This document shows positions 14,883 to 19,339 of a stretch of 19,339 nucleotides of DNA, piece by piece. Each line of letters begins with the position of its first letter. The stretch's first letter is position 1. This DNA is from Rhodospirillales bacterium (lineage in GTDB: Bacteria > Pseudomonadota > Alphaproteobacteria > Rhodospirillales > JABHCV01). A model generated the notes under the pieces. The model did no database searches and had not been told where the DNA came from. It was given only the letters and a program-made list of their open reading frames with translations. The stretch covers positions 1 through 19,339 of the forward strand of contig JADHSW010000028.1 in NCBI GenBank assembly GCA_016776705.1. The letters are read 5' to 3'. Made by a program: the position numbers and the translations under genes.

Positions 14883-15216
14883 GTATATGCATTCTACACC
14901 CACACAGTCCGCCACATCTGAGTTAACAGGGCATATTGAAGCCAGCGCATTGCTTAAAGCCATGAGCAACGAGGCGCGGTTAATGATTTTGTGTCGCCTT
15001 CTGGATGAAGAAAAATCAGTGAGTGAGTTGGAACAATTGGTAGGACTAAGCCAGTCGGCCATCTCGCAACACCTTGCCATCCTGCGCGACAATGAACTTG
15101 TGCATACCCAGCGCCATGGCCAGTCGATCAAATATTCTCTGGCCGAGCCCAAGCCAAGGGCCATTATTGAAGCCCTGCATCGAATTTACGCCCAAAGCCC
15201 GACTGACAATCCATAG
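14881..15216 (+). CDS. ArsR-family regulator, SoxR-like
   Basis: A 111-residue winged-helix repressor of the ArsR family. The core starts ASALLKAMSNEARLMILCRLL, followed by the helix-turn-helix VSELEQLVGLSQSAISQHLAILRDNELV (47-74) and the wing HTQRHGQSIKYSL. It groups by eye with SoxR/SqrR/BigR-type sulfur sensors: Cys38 in MILCRL matches their first sensor cysteine. The position of the second one, near the end of the last helix, is Ala104 (HRIYAQSP), and no other cysteine is present. A palindromic operator overlaps the start codon. The start may be ATG 14881 or ATG 14887; neither has a ribosome-binding site, which suggests a leaderless message. The likely role is repression of sulfur genes in the absence of an inducing sulfur compound. 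Confidence 0.88.
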   Translation: MYMHSTPTQSATSELTGHIEASALLKAMSNEARLMILCRLLDEEKSVSELEQLVGLSQSAISQHLAILRDNELVHTQRHGQSIKYSLAEPKPRAIIEALHRIYAQSPTDNP

Positions 15217-15241
15217 CTTCCTTTTTTGTTTCCAGGAAGCC

Positions 15242-15622
15242 ATGATGTCTTTCATGACCTACGATGAATTCAACGACTTTTGCGCTTCTCTAAAACACAC
15301 CACCCATGTCATACAGTGGGGTGGGTCCGACGTATGGAAAATCGGTGGTAAGGTGTTCGCCATTGGGGGCTGGAATGATGGTGAATCACCCGCATATACT
15401 TTCAAGGTATCCAGAATCTCCTTTGAAATACTTAAAGAAAAGCCCGGCTTGAGGGGCGCACCCTACCTGGCGTCACGGGGCATGTCCTGGATACAGCACT
15501 ACGGCGAACCGGGTCTTTGTGAAGCGGAACTGAAGGACTACCTGAAAGAATCCTATCGACTTGTATCCATCGGATTGACGAAGAAAAAGCAGCGGGAATT
15601 GGGCTTAAACGAGGATTTATGA
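15242..15622 (+). CDS. MmcQ/YjbR-family protein
   Basis: A 126-residue protein of the MmcQ/YjbR family, which has a CyaY-like fold. Recognisable parts are TYDEFNDFCASLKHTTHVIQW at the start, VWKIGGKVFAIGGW, the F-K-V-S segment, GLRGAPYLASRGMSWI and the C-terminal helix YRLVSIGLTKKKQRELGL. Members are called DNA-binding in places but function is unproven. I chose ATG 15242, with AGGA just upstream, rather than the much longer frame back to 15074, which would overlap the regulator. It starts 25 bases after the ArsR stop and is probably in the same transcript. The family is widespread and its presence here may be unrelated to sulfur. Confidence 0.83.
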   Translation: MMSFMTYDEFNDFCASLKHTTHVIQWGGSDVWKIGGKVFAIGGWNDGESPAYTFKVSRISFEILKEKPGLRGAPYLASRGMSWIQHYGEPGLCEAELKDYLKESYRLVSIGLTKKKQRELGLNEDL

Positions 15623-15651
15623 CAAAACCCTATTTATTCCATGACATACTG

Positions 15652-15688
15652 TTGACATCTCACCATCCCTAAATTAGAAACCCCTAAT
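15652..15688 (+). promoter_or_regulatory. tauE promoter with ArsR/SoxR-type operator
   Basis: A consensus -35 TTGACA (15652-15657) and a -10-like TAGAAA (15675-15680) are 17 bases apart. The palindromic element ATTAG-AAACCC-CTAAT (15673-15688) covers that -10 and the expected start near 15687. CTAA at 15669-15672 adds another half-site directly before it. The arrangement mirrors the arsR promoter. It implies a leader of about 220 bases before tauE. Confidence 0.7.
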
Positions 15689-15905
15689 CTTTGTTGCTGA
15701 GACAAAGACACCATCGAAATGGATTGTTTTCACTTCTGTTTCAGGACCTGAAGCTTTCCCCCGAGCTGACCCTGATTTATGGATTTCGTCATGCCTTACT
15801 GCATGGACAGCATTGCTAGCACCTCACTCGCCGCGACTTGCGGCGATGACTTCGCTTGCTGCGCCCGGCCCTGCTGCTACGGATTGCAGGACTGAGGGCT
15901 GACCA
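15689..15905 (+). other. Long tauE leader with hairpin and small ORFs
   Basis: No ordinary gene is recognised. The region holds two short open frames with cysteine codons, at 15719-15751 (10 codons, two Cys) and 15779-15895 (38 codons, six Cys), and a perfect hairpin TCGCCGC-GACTT-GCGGCGA at 15828-15846 inside the second. Neither frame has a good ribosome-binding site. The region could be a regulatory leader; the evidence is suggestive only. Confidence 0.4.
15779..15895 (+). CDS. Putative cysteine-rich small ORF before tauE
   Basis: A 38-codon frame from ATG 15779 (or ATG 15791, giving 34 codons) to TGA 15893-15895, ending 10 bases before the tauE start. It encodes six cysteines, including two adjacent pairs in ACCARPCCYG near the C-terminus. 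No Shine-Dalgarno sequence stands out and no homologue is recognised. It might be a leader peptide through which tauE translation responds to cysteine supply, by analogy with polycysteine leaders described upstream of sulfur genes in mycobacteria. GC-rich TGCTGC repeats could also produce the pattern by chance. Confidence 0.3.
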   Translation: MDFVMPYCMDSIASTSLAATCGDDFACCARPCCYGLQD

Positions 15906-16817
15906 TTGCAAATCTACCTCCCCATCGCTGAAATATCGGTCAACATTTTCTTGATCCTGGGCATGGGAGGAGGCGTTGGTTTCCTGTCCGGGGTTTTTGG
16001 CGTTGGTGGTGGCTTCCTGATGACGCCCTTGCTGATTTTCATCGGCATTCCCCCGGCTGTAGCCGTTGCCACCGAAGCCAATCAGATTGTTGCGTCTTCT
16101 GTTTCCGGCGTTCTGGCGCACTGGAAACGCGGCAATGTCGACTTCAAGATGGGTATTGCCCTGCTCATCGGCGGTGTCATCGGATCGTCCCTGGGTGTCG
16201 TTTTGTTCACCTTCCTGCGTGGCCTTGGCCAACTGGACCTGGTGATTAAGCTTTCTTATGTGGTCTTCCTTGGGATCATCGGTTTTTTGATGTTGATCGA
16301 AAGTATCAACGCCATGCGCCGCTCAAGAAATCAGGGAGCGCCCAAGCGGCGCACCCACAACTGGATGCACGGCCTGCCCTTCAAAATGCGTTTCCGTCGC
16401 TCGCGCCTGTACATCAGTGTCCTGCTGCCAATCTCGATTGGTATATTTGTCGGCCTGCTGGCGGCGATCATGGGTGTCGGCGGTGGTTTTGTTATGGTCC
16501 CGGCAATGATCTATCTGCTTGGCATGCCGACGGCCGTGGTTGTTGGCACCTCGCTGTTCCAGATTATATTCGTTACCGCCAACGTTACCGTGCTGCAGGC
16601 CGTCAACACACAGACCGTCGATGTGGTCCTCGCCCTTTTACTGCTAGCAGGTGGCGTCGTGGGCGCACAGTTCGGCGCCAGGGTTGGCGTCTACCTGAAA
16701 GGTGAGCAATTGCGGGGCTTGCTGGCGTTGATGGTTTTGGCGGTCTGCGCCAAGATCAGTTACGATTTGATTGTCACGCCGCAGGACCTTTTCTCGCTTG
16801 GCATTGGGGGTCATTAA
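15906..16817 (+). CDS. TauE/SafE-family sulfite/anion exporter
   Basis: A 303-residue inner-membrane protein of the TauE/SafE (formerly DUF81) family, with about eight hydrophobic segments in two related halves. Each half carries the glycine-rich signature: GVFGVGGGFLMTPLL at 29-43 and IMGVGGGFVMVPAMI in the second half. Family members export sulfite, sulfoacetate or related anions. The start is TTG at 15906, because an in-frame TGA lies only two codons upstream and GAGGG precedes it at a normal distance; the next ATG would delete the first conserved motif. It starts a three-gene group with TIGR02186 (3-base gap) and a universal stress gene. An ArsR-type operator sits at its predicted promoter, which supports a role in sulfur metabolism. 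Confidence 0.9.
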   Translation: MQIYLPIAEISVNIFLILGMGGGVGFLSGVFGVGGGFLMTPLLIFIGIPPAVAVATEANQIVASSVSGVLAHWKRGNVDFKMGIALLIGGVIGSSLGVVLFTFLRGLGQLDLVIKLSYVVFLGIIGFLMLIESINAMRRSRNQGAPKRRTHNWMHGLPFKMRFRRSRLYISVLLPISIGIFVGLLAAIMGVGGGFVMVPAMIYLLGMPTAVVVGTSLFQIIFVTANVTVLQAVNTQTVDVVLALLLLAGGVVGAQFGARVGVYLKGEQLRGLLALMVLAVCAKISYDLIVTPQDLFSLGIGGH

Positions 16818-16820
16818 AAA

Positions 16821-17576
16821 ATGAAATCCCTGATCCTGGCTCTCTTTGGCCTTTCCTTATGTTCAATCACCCAACCCGTCGCCGCCCGAGAGTTGGCTGT
16901 CGACCTCTCAAAAACCGTTGTCCCTATTACTGCAAGCTTTGATGGTTCTGAATTGTTGTTATTTGGCGCCGCGGACCCAAAAGCCGACATCGTCGTCATC
17001 GTTCGCGGCCCACAGCACGATGAACTGGTAAGACGCAAGGAACGGGTTATGGGGGTCTGGGTCAATGGCGCCGAAATGACGTTCAAAAACGTTCCTTCGT
17101 ACTATTTCATGGCGTCGAACAGGCCCATTGAAGAATTTGTGTCCCCAGAACTGGCCCGCCAGCGCCAGATCGGCTACGAGGAAATGATTCTGACGCTGAA
17201 AAATGAAAACGCATTGGCAGATCAGGACAAAAATAGCGTTAGCCAGTTTCATGATGCACTGATCCGGGTCAAGAAACACCAGGGACTGTACGGAAATAAA
17301 ACAGGAAATGTACATTTCATCGGAAATAGACTGTTCCGAACGGAACTGAAGTTTCCCAATAATATCCCCGTCGGTAGTTATGCGGTCGATGTTTTTGTCT
17401 TCCGTGACGGGAAAATCGCAGATGAAAAGACGACAATTCTGGGCGTGCAAAAAATAGGTATCGAGGCCGAGGTTTACGACTTCGCCCATCGCCACGCCCT
17501 GCCCTACGGCGTGCTTGCTATCCTTCTTGCAGGGATGGCAGGATGGCTGGCCAACACCATCTTCCGTAAAGGTTAG
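16821..17576 (+). CDS. TIGR02186-family membrane-anchored protein
   Basis: A 251-residue protein with a signal peptide (MKSLILALFGLSLCSITQPVAA) and one C-terminal transmembrane helix (YGVLAILLAGMAGWLANTIF at about 227-246) followed by a short basic tail. The bulk would be periplasmic. It fits the alphaproteobacterial TIGR02186 / Alph_Pro_TM family: the segments LLLFGAADPKADIVVIVRGP, VMGVWVNGAEMTFKNVPSYY and VGSYAVDVFVFRDGKI are characteristic. Function is unknown; the family is typically next to TauE-type exporters, as here, where it begins 3 bases after the exporter stop. It may be a periplasmic partner of the exporter. The universal stress gene follows 2 bases after its stop. Confidence 0.82.
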   Translation: MKSLILALFGLSLCSITQPVAARELAVDLSKTVVPITASFDGSELLLFGAADPKADIVVIVRGPQHDELVRRKERVMGVWVNGAEMTFKNVPSYYFMASNRPIEEFVSPELARQRQIGYEEMILTLKNENALADQDKNSVSQFHDALIRVKKHQGLYGNKTGNVHFIGNRLFRTELKFPNNIPVGSYAVDVFVFRDGKIADEKTTILGVQKIGIEAEVYDFAHRHALPYGVLAILLAGMAGWLANTIFRKG

Positions 17577-17578
17577 AC

Positions 17579-18079
17579 ATGAGCGAAGAAACATCAGTGA
17601 GTGCTCACCAAAAAGAAAAAGAATTTACCTTCCTGTGCGTTGTCGATGACAGCGAAGAACTCTCGCAAGCCCTGCGGTTTTCCTGCGCCCGCGCCAAGCG
17701 TGTCGGTGGCCGCGTCTCATTGCTGTATGTGATTGAGCCTGCTGAATTCCAGCATTGGGCATCGGTTGGTGATTTGATGCGCGAAGAACGCCGCCAGGAG
17801 GCGGAGGAAATGCTAAGCATTATTTCCGCCATCGTTCAGAAACGTACCGGGAAAATGCCGCTGGTTTATATCCGCGAAGGTATCCTGCATGAGCAACTTA
17901 TGGAGCTTATCGAAGAGGAACTGGATATTTCACTTGTTGTTTTGGGTGCCGCTACAGGAAACGACGGGCCTGGCCCGCTGGTATCATACCTTGTACATAA
18001 AATGGCCGGACGTTTAAGAATTCCGGTTACCGTGGTTCCAGGCAGCCTAAGCGACGAAGAAATCGACGCCATTACCTAG
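17579..18079 (+). CDS. Universal stress protein, single domain
   Basis: A 166-residue UspA-fold protein. Residues about 15-155 follow the Usp pattern: FLCVVDDSEELSQALRFSCARAK at the start, VSLLYVIEP as the second strand, a long helix MREERRQEAEEMLSIISAIV and the late segment ISLVVLGAATGNDG. The nucleotide-binding G-x2-G-x9-G-S motif is degenerate (GNDGPGPLVSYLV), so ATP binding is doubtful. It begins 2 bases after the TIGR02186 stop, making it the third gene of the tauE group. It ends 10 bases from the stop of the convergent tandem Usp gene. Usp proteins act in the cytoplasm in stress responses; the partner here is unknown. Confidence 0.85.
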   Translation: MSEETSVSAHQKEKEFTFLCVVDDSEELSQALRFSCARAKRVGGRVSLLYVIEPAEFQHWASVGDLMREERRQEAEEMLSIISAIVQKRTGKMPLVYIREGILHEQLMELIEEELDISLVVLGAATGNDGPGPLVSYLVHKMAGRLRIPVTVVPGSLSDEEIDAIT

Positions 18080-18089
18080 TCCAATACGG

Positions 18090-19058
18090 CTATCTGACCA
18101 CCATCACCGATGTAAATGATTCCTGCAGAACCTTGAAGGCAACGCTTCCCATAAAGAAGCGCTTCAAGCCACTTTTTCCACTATCCGAAACCACAATTAC
18201 CGAATAATCGGGACCAGCCTGGACGATCTCATCGACCGGGTTTCCCACAGCGACGATAGTATTTTCAACCTCTATATCCATGGATTCCAGCTCTTTGCGG
18301 GCGGCTTCCACATTGGCTTTAGCCTCGTCTTCACCTTCAACATCCAGTGCTACTGACATCAAGGAGACCGGACATTCACATCGGCTTGCCAGATAAGCAT
18401 CCTTGCGCACCATTTTCATGGCCTTCTCGGAGCCGTCGGTGCAGATCAAATGACCGTGGCCGACATCAAGTTCCCTTGCCACCAGAACAGAACACGGCGC
18501 GTGGATAGCGACTTTTTCGGCAACGGCAGGGTCCCAGAATTTTTTAGCCATGCCACGCCAGCGCCCTGACGCGCCAAGGATGATGATATCGTAGGGGCCA
18601 AGTTCCCACTGCTCGAGGATACCCGTGGCGATATCAGTTGCGACTTTTATCTTAAGAACGATGACCTTGCCGTCTTCGTTGATGTACTCGATCTTGTTGT
18701 CGCCCAACGGATCGCCTTCAACGCCACTGTGGTAGCTGTGTTCCTTCCAGTTTTCACCGGCAATACCCATTTCCTTGAGGACATCGTAGCCCTTCTTGAG
18801 ATATTTCGTGCCGGGAAGCTCAAGCCCCCAGTCGAGCATGTTCTCGCGGGCCACACGCACCTGCAAACCACCCGAGCGCAAGCCCTGATCAATGGGTCGA
18901 ACGTATAGCAGGACAATATCGGCATCGACGCCACTGCCCATCTTGGCGGCGTAACGTAGGCTTTGGTATGATTCTTCCGAACCATCAATACACACAAGCA
19001 TACGGAAGCGGTCTTCCCGCGATTCCTGCTCGGTCATTGTCCCGTCAATATCAATCAC
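18090..19058 (-). CDS. Tandem-domain universal stress protein
   Basis: A 322-residue protein with two Usp domains. The first (about 19-205) starts RMLVCIDGSEESYQSLRYA and ends with IILGASGRWRGMAKKFWDP...HAPCSVLVAR; its glycine motif has DP where GS is usual. The second (about 212-322) starts LICTDGSEKAMKMV and retains SGKSGLKRFFMGSVAFKVL, a better nucleotide-binding motif. The first domain has a long insertion around residues 75-135. The GTG at 19058 lies 3 bases after the stop of the SLC13-type gene; an ATG at 19037 (MTEQES) is an equally possible start, since neither has a strong ribosome-binding site. The arrangement suggests co-transcription with the transporter. Confidence 0.85.
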   Translation of the reverse strand: MIDIDGTMTEQESREDRFRMLVCIDGSEESYQSLRYAAKMGSGVDADIVLLYVRPIDQGLRSGGLQVRVARENMLDWGLELPGTKYLKKGYDVLKEMGIAGENWKEHSYHSGVEGDPLGDNKIEYINEDGKVIVLKIKVATDIATGILEQWELGPYDIIILGASGRWRGMAKKFWDPAVAEKVAIHAPCSVLVARELDVGHGHLICTDGSEKAMKMVRKDAYLASRCECPVSLMSVALDVEGEDEAKANVEAARKELESMDIEVENTIVAVGNPVDEIVQAGPDYSVIVVSDSGKSGLKRFFMGSVAFKVLQESFTSVMVVR

Positions 19059-19061
19059 GAC

Positions 19062-19339
19062 CTAAATCCCCAAAAGCGGCCAGTACATGGCGGCGGCAAG
19101 AAGCATTATGATGGTCGACATTAACGCCATTTTCCAGCCTACAGTTAAAAAGTCGGTCGTTTTTAAATATCCCGATGCATACACGATGGTACAGGCGGGC
19201 GTCCCAACAACGGTCAAATAGGCAACAGCCGAGGAAATAGCAGTGATAAAGCCAATTACAATGGGGCTTTCATTGGCTGCCACTGCCAGTTTCAAGACGA
19301 TGGGTCCAAGAACCGCTACTGCCGCACCATTAGACATGG
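19062..19339 (-). CDS. SLC13/DASS-type anion permease, C-terminal fragment
   Basis: About 92 residues at the C-terminal end of an integral membrane transporter; the 5' part lies outside the window. It contains SNGAAVAVLGPIVLKLA, resembling the conserved S-N-x-A motif of SLC13/DASS sodium-dicarboxylate or sulfate symporters, then VVGTPACTIVYASGYLKTTDFLTVGWKMA and a final transmembrane helix ending MYWPLLGI. A sulfate or dicarboxylate substrate fits the family, and sulfate would fit the neighbourhood, but the fragment does not decide. It is immediately upstream of the tandem Usp gene on the same strand. Confidence 0.75.
   Translation of the reverse strand, partial: MSNGAAVAVLGPIVLKLAVAANESPIVIGFITAISSAVAYLTVVGTPACTIVYASGYLKTTDFLTVGWKMALMSTIIMLLAAAMYWPLLGI

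Noticed and set aside
15074..15241. Longer N-terminus for the YjbR-family protein
   Set aside because: It would overlap the ArsR gene in another frame and has no family similarity; the ATG at 15242 with AGGA upstream begins the recognised domain.
1..19339. CRISPR arrays, insertion sequences, tRNA or rRNA genes, phage attachment sites
   Set aside because: None seen by eye: no regularly spaced repeats, transposase-like proteins, cloverleaf sequences or integrase genes.

Overview
The window looks like a chromosomal segment from a sulfur-oxidising alphaproteobacterium, probably of the Rhodospirillales type. The lineage is inferred from alphaproteobacterial-style FliG, RHH_4 and TIGR02186 proteins beside a complete periplasmic Sox core; no rRNA or tRNA is present to confirm it. 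No insertion sequence, phage, CRISPR or plasmid feature was seen, and almost all of the window is coding.

Layout. (1) 1-3144: the 3' end of fliG, then a convergent 997-residue PAS-PAS-PAS-PAS-GGDEF-EAL cyclic-di-GMP protein whose third PAS domain resembles haem-binding FixL. (2) 3230-5434, minus strand: dsrE2, a small ribbon-helix-helix protein and tusA (cytoplasmic sulfur-carrier proteins), a terminator, then SoxS-like periplasmic thioredoxin and a secreted GlcG/HbpS-like protein. (3) 5816-6919, plus strand: a YeeE/YedE sulfur-compound permease (SoxT-like), divergent from dsrE2. (4) 7185-11853, plus strand: soxX-soxY-soxZ-soxA, a strong intrinsic terminator, then soxB-soxV. (5) 11850-12976, minus strand: SoxW-like thioredoxin followed by a DUF411 CGCC protein, convergent with soxV. 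(6) 13116-14666: a membrane-anchored spermidine-synthase-like protein. (7) 14881-15622: an ArsR-family regulator (SoxR-like) and a YjbR-family protein. (8) 15906-18079: a TauE/SafE exporter, a TIGR02186 protein and a universal stress protein. (9) 18090-19339, minus strand: a tandem Usp protein and the C-terminus of an SLC13-type anion transporter.

How it works together. SoxXA would conjugate thiosulfate to SoxYZ and SoxB would release sulfate. SoxV passes reductant from the cytoplasm to periplasmic thioredoxins SoxW and SoxS, which keep the SoxY carrier cysteine usable. SoxCD is not in the window, so the remaining sulfane sulfur could go to the cytoplasm through the YeeE-type permease and be handled by TusA/DsrE2, with TauE exporting sulfite or a related anion. 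That routing is inference.

The main unexplained structure is a shared palindrome, ATTAG-N5/6-CTAA(T/G), found in four intergenic regions: between dsrE2 and yeeE, before soxX, over the arsR start codon, and before tauE. It is probably the operator of the ArsR-family regulator encoded here and would tie all the sulfur operons into one regulon. That regulator keeps the first sensor cysteine but appears to lack the second. Other items worth a second look are a lipobox on SoxA, a terminator between soxA and soxB, a possible leaderless arsR transcript, and a small cysteine-rich ORF just before tauE.
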